From Candidatus Delongbacteria bacterium (GTDB taxonomy: Bacteria; CAIWAD01): DNA of 64,000 nt. Position 1 is the first letter of the stretch; every line of letters begins with the position of its first letter. Where the stretch lies: contig JACKCN010000004.1 in the NCBI GenBank assembly GCA_020634015.1, positions 186,001 to 250,000 on the forward strand. The letters are read 5' to 3'. The translations under genes were made by a program, and so were the position numbers. Below the pieces are notes generated by a model. It had not been told where the DNA came from, searched no databases, and worked only from the letters and a program-made list of their open reading frames with translations. Below, in pieces: positions 51,647 through 60,746 of this stretch.

Positions 51647-52855
51647 TCAGTCTGCCCATGCAGCCGCAAAGGCCGCCACTTTGGTCAGGCATTCCAGGTA
51701 CTCGGCCATGGGGTCGCTGGCCCAGGTAATGCCTCCTCCCGCCTTCAGGCACAGCCGGCCAGCCTCGAGCCGGGCCGTTCGAATCGCCACGCTGAAGCTG
51801 AAATCCCCGTCCGGTTCCACCAGCCCGATAGCGCCCATGGCCAGTCCACGACCGGCGCCTTCCAGCTCGCGCAGGCATTCGAGGGCGCTGGACCGCGGGC
51901 AGCCCACGATGCTGCCGCAGGGAAACAGGGCCTCGAAGCAGTCCTGAAGGCCTTTGCCCGGCAGCAGCTCGCCGCGCACGCGCGTCTGGCTGTGCACGAC
52001 GGTGGGCAATTCCAGCAGTTCGGGAAACGGTCCGGTGGCCACGCTGCCCGCCCTGCAGACCCGGGACAGGTCGTTGCGCAGCAGATCCACGATCATCGCC
52101 AGTTCGGCCCGGTCCTTGGCGGAATCCAGCAGGCTCTGGGCGGCTTGCGGCCCGGCAGGCACGGTGCCCTTGATCGGCAGGGTTTCCAGCGAGGATCCCC
52201 GTCTCAGCAGGAACTGTTCGGGCGAGAGGGACAGCAGCTGGGTCCCCTCAGAATGCAGCATGGCGCAGTAGCCGGGACGGCTGCGTCTCAGCAGGCGGCG
52301 CCAGAGCTCCGCGGGCTCGCCCGGCCAGTCCGTTTCGAAGGGCTGGACCAGATTCACCTGATAGACGTCGCCGCGCCGGATGCGTGCACGCACCTCCTCC
52401 ACCGCATCCAGCCAGCGCTGACGGGGCCAGAGGGCACGGAACACGCCTGTGGGATCCGGAAGCGCGGTGGAAGGTGTGTCCAGCAGGACCTGCCCCACGG
52501 GCCGTTCCTGCCACTGGCGGTACCAGGCGAAACGCAGCAGGGGATTCTCGCAGGGTGCGGGCAAGGGCTGGCCGTGCAGCCAGGCGCCGTGGTCATGGCT
52601 CACCCACCCCGCGCCGGGGCTTTCCCAGCGGCGACTGAGCTCCTCGACCCAGGCCAGAGCGGGCCCGCGCAGCAGCTGGCGCCGGCCTTCGTGTGTCAGA
52701 CACAGGCTGCCATTCGTGTGCAGTTCCAGGTGGGCGAATGGTTGGTGCGCCAGACGGCAGCGGCCGGCGAAGGGAGCCAGCAGCAGCCATTCACCGGGCA
52801 GGCGGCGTGCAAGGGCCAGCAGATCCAAGGCCCCGTCGCCCGTGTCCGGGTTCAT
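51647..52855 (-). CDS. pabB: Aminodeoxychorismate synthase component I (PabB)
   Basis: The ATG at 52853-52855 makes an ATGA overlap with ddl, giving 402 residues. It is a chorismate-binding enzyme: 'RIRRGDVYQVNLVQPFETDW', 'DRAELAMIVDLLRNDLSRVC' and 'FPCGSIVGCPRSSALECLRE'. The motif 'LPIKGTVPAG' has Lys where anthranilate synthase has Ala (PIAGT), which identifies PabB over TrpE. It makes 4-amino-4-deoxychorismate for folate. PabA and PabC partners are not in the window. The protein is somewhat shorter than E. coli PabB, with a reduced N-terminal domain. Confidence 0.93.
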   Translation of the reverse strand: MNPDTGDGALDLLALARRLPGEWLLLAPFAGRCRLAHQPFAHLELHTNGSLCLTHEGRRQLLRGPALAWVEELSRRWESPGAGWVSHDHGAWLHGQPLPAPCENPLLRFAWYRQWQERPVGQVLLDTPSTALPDPTGVFRALWPRQRWLDAVEEVRARIRRGDVYQVNLVQPFETDWPGEPAELWRRLLRRSRPGYCAMLHSEGTQLLSLSPEQFLLRRGSSLETLPIKGTVPAGPQAAQSLLDSAKDRAELAMIVDLLRNDLSRVCRAGSVATGPFPELLELPTVVHSQTRVRGELLPGKGLQDCFEALFPCGSIVGCPRSSALECLRELEGAGRGLAMGAIGLVEPDGDFSFSVAIRTARLEAGRLCLKAGGGITWASDPMAEYLECLTKVAAFAAAWAD

Positions 52856-53853
52856 CGCGGGCCCAGTCCTGCCAGGTGTCGGCGCAGCAGGGCCGAGAAA
52901 TCCATTCCGGCGGCGGCGGCGGCCTTGGGCACCAGACTGGTGGCGGTCATCCCGGGCACCGTGTTCAGTTCCAGGCAACAGGCATTGCCTTCGGGGTCCA
53001 GGCGCCAGTCGGTGCGCGTGATGCCCCGGCAGCCGAGGAATTCGTTCAGTCTCCGTGTGTGCGCGGTGATGCTTTCAGCCACTCCGGGTGGCAGCTCAAC
53101 GGGGCAATGGTAATCGGTTCCGCCGGAGTACTTGTGCTGGTAGTCGTACCAGCCCTCGCGAGCCCTGATTTCCACCAGCGGCAGCGTCTCACCGCAGACC
53201 CAGGCACAGGTCAGCTCACGCCCCGGGACATACCGTTCGAGCAGCGGATGATCATTGAGGGAACGCACCAGCGCCACCGCAGCGGGCAGATCGTCCTCCT
53301 TGCCCACCAGCGTGATGCCCACGCTGCTGCCGAGAGTATTGGGTTTGACCACCAGTGGCAGCCCCAGACGCTCGATCAGTCCGTCCAGTTCTCCGGCCTC
53401 AGGCTCCAGTCGCAGCAGACACCAGTCCGCGGTGGGCAGATCCAGGCGGCGCATCAGGCGCTTGCTGAAGTCCTTGTCCATGGAGATGCCGGCGGCGTTG
53501 GCCGGGCTGGAACTCTGGGGCAGGCCCAGCAGCGAACAGAGCGCCGCCAGTCGGCCATCTTCTCCAAAGCCGCCGTGCAGACAGTTGTAGACCAGCTCGG
53601 GGGCGTGTGCCAGCAGGCTGCGGCCCAGGGCCAGCACTTCCTCGCCGTGCATCTCGCGCGGGGTGGGAGCGATGGTTCCGGGTCGGGTGCCCAGCTCGCT
53701 GCCATCGAAGGGCAGCACCCTGTCCGGCTGGGCCGCGTCCAGGGTGTGGACTTCGTGTCCGTCGGCCGCCAGATGGCCGGCACAGGCCAGTGCGGTGGCA
53801 CAGGACACATCACGCTCGCCGCTCTCGCCGCCGTAGATCACCAGGATGCGCAT
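52852..53853 (-). CDS. ddl: D-alanine--D-alanine ligase
   Basis: This 333-residue ATP-grasp enzyme makes D-Ala-D-Ala for peptidoglycan precursors in the cytoplasm. Conserved parts: 'ILVIYGGESGERDVSCATAL' at the N-terminus, 'VYNCLHGGFGEDGRLAALCS' (substrate loop), 'SSSPANAAGISMDKDFSKRL', 'LPLVVKPNTLGSSVGITLV' (ATP site), and 'CCLELNTVPGMTATSLVPKA' with metal-binding Glu/Asn. It starts 10 bases after folD and overlaps pabB by 4. Confidence 0.97.
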   Translation of the reverse strand: MRILVIYGGESGERDVSCATALACAGHLAADGHEVHTLDAAQPDRVLPFDGSELGTRPGTIAPTPREMHGEEVLALGRSLLAHAPELVYNCLHGGFGEDGRLAALCSLLGLPQSSSPANAAGISMDKDFSKRLMRRLDLPTADWCLLRLEPEAGELDGLIERLGLPLVVKPNTLGSSVGITLVGKEDDLPAAVALVRSLNDHPLLERYVPGRELTCAWVCGETLPLVEIRAREGWYDYQHKYSGGTDYHCPVELPPGVAESITAHTRRLNEFLGCRGITRTDWRLDPEGNACCLELNTVPGMTATSLVPKAAAAAGMDFSALLRRHLAGLGPR

Positions 53854-53863
53854 GGTCCCCTCG

Positions 53864-54751
53864 CTATTTCGCGGTGATGCCCAGGCGGCGCCGGGCGCTG
53901 CGCAGGGTGTTGGACAACAGCATGGCGATGGTCATGGGCCCCACGCCTCCGGGCACGGGCGTGATCGCCGAACAGAGGGGCGCCACGCTCTCGAAGTCCA
54001 CATCGCCCACGATGCGGTAGCCCTTGGGCGCGCTGGCGTCGTCGACCCGGTTGATGCCCACGTCGATCACCACCGCACCGGGTTTCACCATTCCGGCGGT
54101 GATCGCCCCCGGACGGCCGATCGCGGCCACCAGGATGTCGGCCCGGCGGCAGTGTTCCGCCAGATCCCGGCTGCGGCTGTGACACACGGTCACGGTGCAG
54201 TCCACGCCTTTCTGCACCATCAGGGCCATCAGGGGCTTGCCCACGATGTTGCTGCGGCCCAGCACCACCAGGTGACGGCCCGCGGTGGGCAGCTCGCTGC
54301 GGCGCAGCAGTTCCAGCACACCGGCAGGTGTGGCGGGCGCGAAGGCGTCCTCCAGCCCGATCTGGACACGCCCCACGTTGGCGGGATGGAAACCGTCCAC
54401 ATCCTTGGCCGGGTCGATGCTCTCGATGATCGCCTGCTCGTCCAGCCCGGCGGGCAGTGGCAACTGGACCAGAATTCCGTCGATGGCCGGATCCTGATTC
54501 AGAGCGCGCACATGCTCCATCAGTTCGGCCTGGCTGGTGCTGGCGGGCAGGGTGAGGGTCACGCTGTGCAGGCCCGCGGCGCGGCAGGCCCGGCCCTTGC
54601 TGCCCACGTAGACCTTGCTGGCCGGATCCTCCCCGACAAGTACCGCGGCCAGCCCGGGAGGACGATGTCCGGCCGCCACCAGCGCGGCCACGTCCCGGGC
54701 CACTTCGGCGCGAATGGTGCGTGCGATGGCCTGTCCGTCGATCAACTGCAT
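53864..54751 (-). CDS. folD: Bifunctional methylene-THF dehydrogenase / methenyl-THF cyclohydrolase FolD
   Basis: This 295-residue enzyme interconverts 5,10-methylene- and 10-formyl-tetrahydrofolate. Family blocks are 'AVLVGEDPASKVYVGSKGRA' (catalytic Lys in 'YVGSKGRAC'), 'DGILVQLPLPAGLDEQAIIE', 'VVLGRSNIVGKPLMALMVQ' (NADP site) and 'SAITPVPGGVGPMTIAMLLS'. It is the first gene of folD-ddl-pabB, so two folate enzymes flank a cell-wall ligase. It also supplies the 10-formyl-THF that PurN and PurH (encoded 33 kb away) consume. Confidence 0.97.
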   Translation of the reverse strand: MQLIDGQAIARTIRAEVARDVAALVAAGHRPPGLAAVLVGEDPASKVYVGSKGRACRAAGLHSVTLTLPASTSQAELMEHVRALNQDPAIDGILVQLPLPAGLDEQAIIESIDPAKDVDGFHPANVGRVQIGLEDAFAPATPAGVLELLRRSELPTAGRHLVVLGRSNIVGKPLMALMVQKGVDCTVTVCHSRSRDLAEHCRRADILVAAIGRPGAITAGMVKPGAVVIDVGINRVDDASAPKGYRIVGDVDFESVAPLCSAITPVPGGVGPMTIAMLLSNTLRSARRRLGITAK

Positions 54752-54813
54752 GGAATCGGTCCTTCCGCTGGGTGGATCACCTCCGGCGCGTGTGTGTCTG
54801 CCGGATCAAGGTC

Positions 54814-55788
54814 TCATTTCCCGGAGCCACGGGCAACCGGATCCTTGTCGTTTCCTTCGTGCGCTCGCCGCCAGCCGCCCGCGTAATGCAGGAAGACACA
54901 GAGGTCGTAGAGCTTCTCGCCAAATCCCAGGCCGTTGCTCAGGGCTTCCCAGCCCAGCAGCAACCGGCGCACCCAGTGCTTGTCCAATGCGCGCAGGAGG
55001 CGGGCTTCCGCCCCGCTGCCCTGCAGCCGACTCAGACTCAGCTCGCGCTCCAGCCCGGGATGCCGTGTCAGCAGGTGTGTCAGGCTGTGCTCCCCGAAGG
55101 CCTCGAGATTCTGGCAGTGCTGGCGGAAACTGCGCTCCTGCCCATGCAGGGCCAGCGCTCCCGGTGCATAGCGCAGCAGGGCACCGGCCTCGCCCAGCCG
55201 CAGCCCCATGTCGATGTCCTCGCCGCCCCAGACGCGCAGCTCCTCGTCGAACAGGCCGGCGCGTTCCATGAGCGAACGATGCACGCAGGAGTTGCATGTA
55301 TAGAAGTAGCGGGCAAGGATGGTCTGGCCATGGCGACATTTCCAGGGACCGCGGGTCTGCAGATAGTGCTGGTAGCGCTTCAGGGGACGCTCCTGGCCCC
55401 GGGCGTCCAGAATCCGGTAACGCATGGCGCCCACGGCCACGACCGTGTGCCGGTCCTGGACACTCTGCAACTGGATCAGCCAGTCGGGCGAGACTTCCAG
55501 ATCGGCGTCGAGGAAGGCGATCCACTCCCCGCGTGCCGCGGACAGCGCCCGGTTGCGTGCCGCGCTGCGCCCCTGGTTGTGCTCCAGCACGAAGACCCGC
55601 AGCGGCAGTCCCGGCCAGGTGGTGCCGGCCTCTTCCAGCATCTCGCGGCTGCCATCACGGCTGCCGTCCAGTGCCACCAGCACCTCGTGTCCACCGGGGG
55701 GCGACTGCAGCCGATTCAGACTGGTCAGGCAGCGCGCCAGTTTCTCCCGGTCGTTGTAGCTGGGTATCACGATGCTGAAGGCACTCAT
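54814..55788 (-). CDS. Family 2 (GT-A) glycosyltransferase
   Basis: This 324-residue protein starts 'MSAFSIVIPSYNDREKLARC', a classical GT2 opening. It has the metal-binding DxD region 'WIAFLDADLEVSPDWL' (~95), 'NRALSAARGE' before it, and a catalytic acidic 'VWGGEDIDMGLRLGEAGALL'. No TM segment is clear. It probably transfers a sugar from a nucleotide donor to a lipid-linked or surface glycan. It overlaps the GT4 gene by 4 bases, so the pair acts in one pathway. Donor and acceptor are unknown. Confidence 0.93.
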   Translation of the reverse strand: MSAFSIVIPSYNDREKLARCLTSLNRLQSPPGGHEVLVALDGSRDGSREMLEEAGTTWPGLPLRVFVLEHNQGRSAARNRALSAARGEWIAFLDADLEVSPDWLIQLQSVQDRHTVVAVGAMRYRILDARGQERPLKRYQHYLQTRGPWKCRHGQTILARYFYTCNSCVHRSLMERAGLFDEELRVWGGEDIDMGLRLGEAGALLRYAPGALALHGQERSFRQHCQNLEAFGEHSLTHLLTRHPGLERELSLSRLQGSGAEARLLRALDKHWVRRLLLGWEALSNGLGFGEKLYDLCVFLHYAGGWRRAHEGNDKDPVARGSGK

Positions 55789-56939
55789 GCCGATCCCTTC
55801 CCGGCGCTGTCTCCTTCAATGGCACTCAGGAAGGCCTCTTCCTCCGACTCCCAGCACCAGCGCTCACGCGCACGGCGGAATGCCGGTTCGCGTGCTTTGC
55901 GCCAGGCGGGGTCCGCCAGCCGGTCCAGTGCAGCACCCAGGGCGCGACGGTCGGCCGGGTGCGCCAGCAGACCCAGCTCGCCATCCCCGAGCACGTCCAT
56001 CAGTTCGGGCAGGGGCGAGGCCAGCACGGGCAGCCCCGCCTGCAGGTATTCGAAGAGTTTGTTGGGCAACAGGTAGCGATAGGACAGGCCCAGGTCGGGC
56101 ACCGGAATCACTCCCGCATGCGCCAGCCGGGTCAGGGCGGGCAAGTCCGCCGCGGACACCTTGCCGGGCAGCGCCAGACGTGCGCGACCGGGCAGCCGCT
56201 CGGCAGCCTGCCGGTGGAGCTGCCAGCCCGGACCGTCCCCAAGACAGAGCAGCTGCCAGACGGGACGCGACGATACCGCCTCCAGCAGGGGTTTGAAATC
56301 GTAGCCGGGCCAGAACCCGCCCTGGTAGATCAGCACGGACTGTCCCGGGCTCCAGTCCAGCCAGGGCGCAAGCCCCGTGTGACGTTCCTGGTCGCCGGGC
56401 GGCAGTCCCGTACTGCGCCGAGGCGTGTTGCGCACCACGCCGGGCAGCGGACACTCGTAACGAGCCGCCAGGGCGCGGGAGATGCGGGGCGCCACGCTGA
56501 AGGACGCGTCGGCACTCTTCAGGCCACGGGCCTCCGCTGTGCGCCAGAACTCGCGTACCAGGGCACGCTCGCGAATGGTGGGCAGCTCGGTGTAGAACTC
56601 GCGACTGTCGTACACCAGGCGAAAGCCCAGGCGGGCCCTCAGCAGACTGGCCGGCAACAGTGCGGGGGGATCCACGGCCAGCACCACCTCGGGCCGACGC
56701 TCGCGTATCAGGGCGTGACAATCGGCCATGAAGCGCAGGAAGTAGGCCTTGCGACGCCCTTCCCGCGGATTGGCCAGGCGGTGCACGTGCGTGCGCTCCC
56801 AGAATGTGGAGCGGGCATGCAGGCCGTTGTCGACCCAGCTCACCTCCACCTGGTGCCCGCGGGCCAGCAGGCTGGCGGCCATGCGTTCCAGGCGTGTCTC
56901 GTGACTCAGCTCTGAGAGAATGCAGAGCAGGATTCTCAT
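55785..56939 (-). CDS. GT-B (family 4-like) glycosyltransferase
   Basis: The ATG at 56937-56939 (MRILLCILSELSHETRLERM) overlaps the upstream gene by 4 bases, giving 384 residues. The N-terminal Rossmann half has 'ASLLARGHQVEVSWVDNG' and 'RLVYDSREFYTELPTIRERA'. The C-terminal half has 'SVLIYQGGFWPGYDFKPLLE' and the donor-binding 'LLPNKLFEYLQAGLPVLASP'. It is a retaining GT-B enzyme by fold. It works in the same glycan cluster as the GT2 and deacetylase-like genes. Confidence 0.92.
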   Translation of the reverse strand: MRILLCILSELSHETRLERMAASLLARGHQVEVSWVDNGLHARSTFWERTHVHRLANPREGRRKAYFLRFMADCHALIRERRPEVVLAVDPPALLPASLLRARLGFRLVYDSREFYTELPTIRERALVREFWRTAEARGLKSADASFSVAPRISRALAARYECPLPGVVRNTPRRSTGLPPGDQERHTGLAPWLDWSPGQSVLIYQGGFWPGYDFKPLLEAVSSRPVWQLLCLGDGPGWQLHRQAAERLPGRARLALPGKVSAADLPALTRLAHAGVIPVPDLGLSYRYLLPNKLFEYLQAGLPVLASPLPELMDVLGDGELGLLAHPADRRALGAALDRLADPAWRKAREPAFRRARERWCWESEEEAFLSAIEGDSAGKGSA

Positions 56940-58459
56940 TTCCCGGCCCCCGCGAGCATGGCCATCCGCGTGCGCCAGTGCTCTTCCAGACCGGCCAGAT
57001 CCGTGCACCAGGGCGCGCGCGCCAGTGCCTGTTCCAGCAGACCGATATACAGATCGGCCAGTCCGGGATAGTCCTCACGGCAGAGTACATGAGGATGCCA
57101 GTTGACACAGAGCAGTCCGCCGCTGCCGCAGACGGTGCGGCACAAGCGCTGGATGTTGCGCGCGGCGCCTTCCGGATCCAGTTCGCGCTCGAAGTAGAAT
57201 TGGCTGTCCATCACTGCCAGGGGAATCTCGAGCAGCTCGTGTGCCGCCGACAGTTCCGGATTCCAGGGTTGGAAGGGCAGGCTGGTGGCGGCGCGGAATC
57301 CGGGACGGTCGTTCCAGCCCAGTGTGCTGTCGGCCCGAAAACCGGCCTGTTCCTGGTCCCGCCAGGTGCGCGAGCGGTCGAAACGGAGATAGTGCTGGCG
57401 CGTGATCCGCGAATTCCTGCCGCTGAGCACTTCCAGCTGGCGTCTTTCATCGCGCAGGAGCTCGGGCTTGCCCAGTGTGTGCCATCCGCCGTGCAACTGC
57501 ACATCCACCGCGCGCTCGCGCAGGCGCTGCAGCAATGCGCGCACGGCCACCCGTCCCAGGTGATAGCGGTACGTGCGATGGTCATGGCTCTCGGCCAGGA
57601 ACAGAAAACTGGCCAGTGCGCCGTGGCGGGTTTCCAGCTCGAGCATCTCCTCGACCTGCCACCAGGGATCTTCGCCGCGTGTCAGCTTGCGAAACAATTC
57701 GCGCCACTGACGTGCTGTGTGTGCCAGACGTCCGCTGAACAGACTCAGCGGGGTGGTCAGCAGCAGGCGCACCGCACTGCGCAGGCGCCATTTGAAGAGC
57801 ATGTCCACATCGTGGCTCAGGCAGAGCGCCCAGCCATGGCCTTTCGGCCAACGCGTCAAGGTCCGGCTGTGCGGTGAGTCCGTTTCCGTCAACAGGCCGG
57901 TCAGCAGGCGCGCCAGGTTCTCGACCCAGGGCTGAAGGGGGTCCAGTCCGGCACGAGTGGGGCTGGCCGTGCTGCGCCCCTCCACGAAGGCGGGTGCGCG
58001 TGAGGGATCCAGCTCCTCCAGGCGCGAAAGGTCCTGGAATGCGGGACTCAGGGGGTCGAACCCCAGGCGGTACAGGCGCGAGTCTCCCGTGCGCAGAACC
58101 TCGAGGGCGGGCGCGCCATCTTCGTAACACGGACCTCCGGGCAGAGGCCTGTCCAGCGCCAGATGCGGGCCGGGCGCCGGAATTCCTTCGCCGGGCAACC
58201 AGCCATCGCGGCCGGGATCGGGTGCCTTGTCGCCATGAAAGGGAATCCAGAGGGCCTGCGGCGCGGGGCTTCGTTGGGGACGAGCACCGCCCACGATCAG
58301 GCGTACGGGCAGGGAGGTCAGATCCTGATCGCCTTCGTTCACGTGCTGGAAGCGGACTCCCATGCTCCCAGCCAGGACCTCCAGGGTCCATCCGAGAGGC
58401 GCACGCCACTGCGCGGGAACGTGCAGTTCCAGTTCGATCCGGGGCACGGACTCAGCCAT
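56936..58459 (-). CDS. Polysaccharide deacetylase-like protein (DUF7033 type)
   Basis: This 507-residue protein has an N-terminal ~190-residue domain of the type preceding deacetylase domains in surface-glycan loci, then a NodB-like TIM barrel. The barrel has 'WALCLSHDVDMLFKWRLRSA' (Asp and His of motif 1), 'ASFLFLAESHDHRTYRYHL', 'VDVQLHGGWHTLGKPELL' (motif 2-like His) and C-terminal 'LLCVNWHPHVLCREDYPGL'. No signal peptide is seen. Probably acts on an N-acetylated sugar of the glycan made by the two downstream transferases, but activity is not certain. Confidence 0.82.
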   Translation of the reverse strand: MAESVPRIELELHVPAQWRAPLGWTLEVLAGSMGVRFQHVNEGDQDLTSLPVRLIVGGARPQRSPAPQALWIPFHGDKAPDPGRDGWLPGEGIPAPGPHLALDRPLPGGPCYEDGAPALEVLRTGDSRLYRLGFDPLSPAFQDLSRLEELDPSRAPAFVEGRSTASPTRAGLDPLQPWVENLARLLTGLLTETDSPHSRTLTRWPKGHGWALCLSHDVDMLFKWRLRSAVRLLLTTPLSLFSGRLAHTARQWRELFRKLTRGEDPWWQVEEMLELETRHGALASFLFLAESHDHRTYRYHLGRVAVRALLQRLRERAVDVQLHGGWHTLGKPELLRDERRQLEVLSGRNSRITRQHYLRFDRSRTWRDQEQAGFRADSTLGWNDRPGFRAATSLPFQPWNPELSAAHELLEIPLAVMDSQFYFERELDPEGAARNIQRLCRTVCGSGGLLCVNWHPHVLCREDYPGLADLYIGLLEQALARAPWCTDLAGLEEHWRTRMAMLAGAGK

Positions 58460-58498
58460 GGGTGCTCCCGGGATCGATGACAGGTCCTGCGAGGCGCA

Positions 58499-59239
58499 TC
58501 ACAGCACGGGTCCGAAGAATTCGGCAAGGGCCCGGTTGACCGCGATGGGATCTTCCAGGGGCGAGAGATGTCCCACGTTGCCCGGGATCACCCGGTACTG
58601 GCCCTGCGGCAGCAGACTGGCCATCTCCCGGTGCTCGGCCGGTGGAGTCAGCTGATCACGGGACCCGCAAAGGCAGAGCGCGGGGCCCTGATACCTTTTC
58701 AGGACCTCACGGGTATCACGGCGCACCAGGAGTGCATGCAGCTGGCGGGTCCAGACCCTGGCACCCAGAGTGCGCGCCATGGCGCGGACCATGTCGCGGA
58801 TCTCGGTTCGCGCCAGACTGTCCTCTGAGAGCAGGCGCGGAATCAGAGCATCCAGTTCCGTCTCGAAACGGCCTTGGTTGAGCGCGTCGATGGTGGCCAA
58901 TCGCCCCGTGCGTGCCGCCGGCACATCGGCCCGACAGCGGGTATCGATGAGCGCCAGGGCCGTCACGACATCCGGGGCCACACCCACAAGCGCCTGGGCC
59001 AGATATCCGCCCATCGAGACTCCACCCAGCGCGAAGCGGCGAATTCCCCTGGCCTTCAGCAGATCCAGCAGTGTCAGTGCCTGGGCTTCGAGGCTGGCGT
59101 CGCCATCGGGCACGGCCACCAGCACGCGGGCCTGACGCTCCAGCTGCTGTATCTGCTCCCGGAACAGCCGCTCATCGCACAGCAGAGCGCAAACAAGGAC
59201 CAATGCATTGCCGTTGCCCGTATCGCTTGCCAGCCGCAT
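58499..59239 (-). CDS. Alpha/beta hydrolase
   Basis: The ATG at 59237-59239 (MRLASDTGNGNALVLVCALL) has GGGAG upstream; the longer frame is less likely. The 246-residue protein has the nucleophile elbow 'ALGGVSMGGYLAQAL' (Ser75), an acid in 'ALCLCGSRDQLTPPAEHR' and the catalytic His in 'IPGNVGHLSPLEDP'. Overall it resembles the MhpC/BioH-like hydrolases. It is separated by 39 bases from the deacetylase-like gene and could be the first gene of that transcription unit. Substrate unknown. Confidence 0.9.
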   Translation of the reverse strand: MRLASDTGNGNALVLVCALLCDERLFREQIQQLERQARVLVAVPDGDASLEAQALTLLDLLKARGIRRFALGGVSMGGYLAQALVGVAPDVVTALALIDTRCRADVPAARTGRLATIDALNQGRFETELDALIPRLLSEDSLARTEIRDMVRAMARTLGARVWTRQLHALLVRRDTREVLKRYQGPALCLCGSRDQLTPPAEHREMASLLPQGQYRVIPGNVGHLSPLEDPIAVNRALAEFFGPVL

Positions 59240-59343
59240 GCCTGTGATCTCCCTGGATTCCCGGTACGGTCCGGGATCGCCGAAGGTAGCATGATCGCTG
59301 GCGGCTGCCCAATCCGGGCGCAATTCCTCCGCGCGTCAGGGCT

Positions 59344-59922
59344 TCAGGAATTCGCTTCCAGCTGGCGCCAGGCTTCCAGGTACTGCTGGCTCTGCGTCTG
59401 GTAGCGGTTCCGGCGTTCCTCGGCCGTGCTGGCCAGATCCAGATAGCAGTCATGCAGATGGATCAGGCTTGAGTCCTGGCCGAAGGCATGCACTCGATGA
59501 CTGGACCATTCGTACTGGTCGGCACGCGTGCAGATCCGCCCGCGCACAGGGTTGTGATCCAGGTAGTGAAAGCTGCTGTGCAGGTGGGCCTCGGACTCCA
59601 CGTGGGTGGAATGGAAACGTCGCTCCCACAATGAACCTGAACGGTGGCGCGACAGATTGAACCAACGGGCGTACATGCCCTGGAGGCGCGACATCATGCG
59701 CGGCAGATTCAGAGCATCCTCGGCACTCACGAGCAGGTGCACATGATTGCTCATCAGACAGTAGGCATGGATACGGCATTCCATGCGTGTGCTGGTCTCT
59801 TCCAGCAGGGCCAGGTAATGCAGGCGGTCGTGGTCCCAATGGAACACGGGCATGCGATTGGTGCCACGCTGGGTCAGGTGATAGACCGCATTTCCTTCCA
59901 GTTCTCGATGTCGGTACGGCAT
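59344..59922 (-). CDS. REP-associated tyrosine transposase (TnpA-REP/RAYT)
   Basis: The ATG at 59920-59922 follows AGGAGGA, giving 192 residues. It is a Y1 transposase-fold HUH protein: 'NAVYHLTQRGTNRMPVFHW', the HUH pair His60-x-His62 in 'CLMSNHVHLLV', and the likely catalytic Tyr84 in 'GMYARWFN' followed by 'RSGSLWERRF'. RAYTs are domesticated relatives of IS200/IS605 TnpA that recognise REP hairpins and are thought to spread them. It sits directly next to a 36-bp hairpin array on its 5' side, and REP-like palindromes occur elsewhere in the window. The gene looks intact. Confidence 0.93.
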   Translation of the reverse strand: MPYRHRELEGNAVYHLTQRGTNRMPVFHWDHDRLHYLALLEETSTRMECRIHAYCLMSNHVHLLVSAEDALNLPRMMSRLQGMYARWFNLSRHRSGSLWERRFHSTHVESEAHLHSSFHYLDHNPVRGRICTRADQYEWSSHRVHAFGQDSSLIHLHDCYLDLASTAEERRNRYQTQSQQYLEAWRQLEANS

Positions 59923-60040
59923 GGGTTCCTCCTGTGTTTTCCGCAAGTCTACATTCGGCAGAGATCACAGGACAGCCCACCGGTCTCCTTTCCGGAAATG
60001 AACTCCGGCACGTGTCACGAATACTTGACACGCCTGGCTT

Positions 60041-60716
60041 CAAGCCTGCTGCGAGGCCAGCATCCTCCGCTGGCACAACGCCTGCTGCAAGGCCAGCAAC
60101 CTCCGCTGGCGTCATGCCTGCTGCAAGGCCAGCAACCGCCGCTGGCACAACGCCTGCTGCAAGGCCAGCATCCTCCGCTGGCACAACGCCTGCTGCAAGG
60201 CCAGCAACCTCCGCTGGCGTCATGCCTGCTGCAAGGCCAGCAACCGCCGCTGGCATCACGCCTGCTGCAAGGCCAGCAACCGCCGCTGGCATCACGCCTG
60301 CTGCAAGGCCAGCAACCGCCGCTGGCGTCATGCCTGCTGCAAGACCAGCATCCTCCGCTGGCGTCATGCCTGCTGCAAGGCCAGCAACCGCCGCTGGCAT
60401 CACGCCTGCTGCAAGGCCAGCACCCTCCGCTGGCGTCATGCCTGCTGCAAGGCCAGCACCCTCCGCTGGCACAACGCCTGCTGCAAGGCCAGCATCCTCC
60501 GCTGGCATCACGCCTGCTGCAAGGCCAGCAACCTCCGCTGGCATCATGCCTGCTGCCACGCCAGCACCCTCCGCTGGCACAACGCCTGCTGCAAGGCCAG
60601 CAACCTCCGCTGGCATCACGCCTGCTGCAAGGCCAGCAACCTCCGCTGGCACAACGCCTGCTGCAAGGCCAGCAACCTCCGCTGGCGTCACGCCTGCTGC
60701 AAGGCCAGCATCCTGG
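60041..60716. repeat. 36-bp tandem array (18 full units) with conserved hairpin arms, upstream of the RAYT gene
   Basis: Eighteen full 36-bp units plus degenerate ends. Each unit holds GCCAGC-N7-GCTGGC, so the array can form a row of 6-bp stem, 7-base loop hairpins. Between hairpins is a 5-base variable linker (ACAAC, GTCAT, ATCAC, ATCAT or GTCAC) and a nearly constant GCCTGCTGCAAG. Nearly all differences fall in the loop (ATCCTCC, AACCTCC, AACCGCC, ACCCTCC) or linker. Exceptions are one A near 60344 that shortens a stem to 5 bp, and two changes in the constant part near 60556-60559. All frames are open. The plus frame from ATG 59998 would give a 249-residue Gln-x-Pro-Pro-Leu-Ala repeat protein, but it lacks a convincing Shine-Dalgarno site. 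Confidence 0.95.
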
Positions 60717-60746
60717 CAGCAAGCCTGCAGTTCGGCGCCGGAAATG

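Noticed and set aside
51647..52855. Anthranilate synthase component I (TrpE)
   Set aside because: The active-site motif is PIKGT (Lys) rather than PIAGT, which indicates PabB.
60041..60716. 36-bp periodic array as a CRISPR
   Set aside because: The units are contiguous direct repeats with only a few variable bases and no unique spacers, and no cas gene is nearby; a RAYT gene is.
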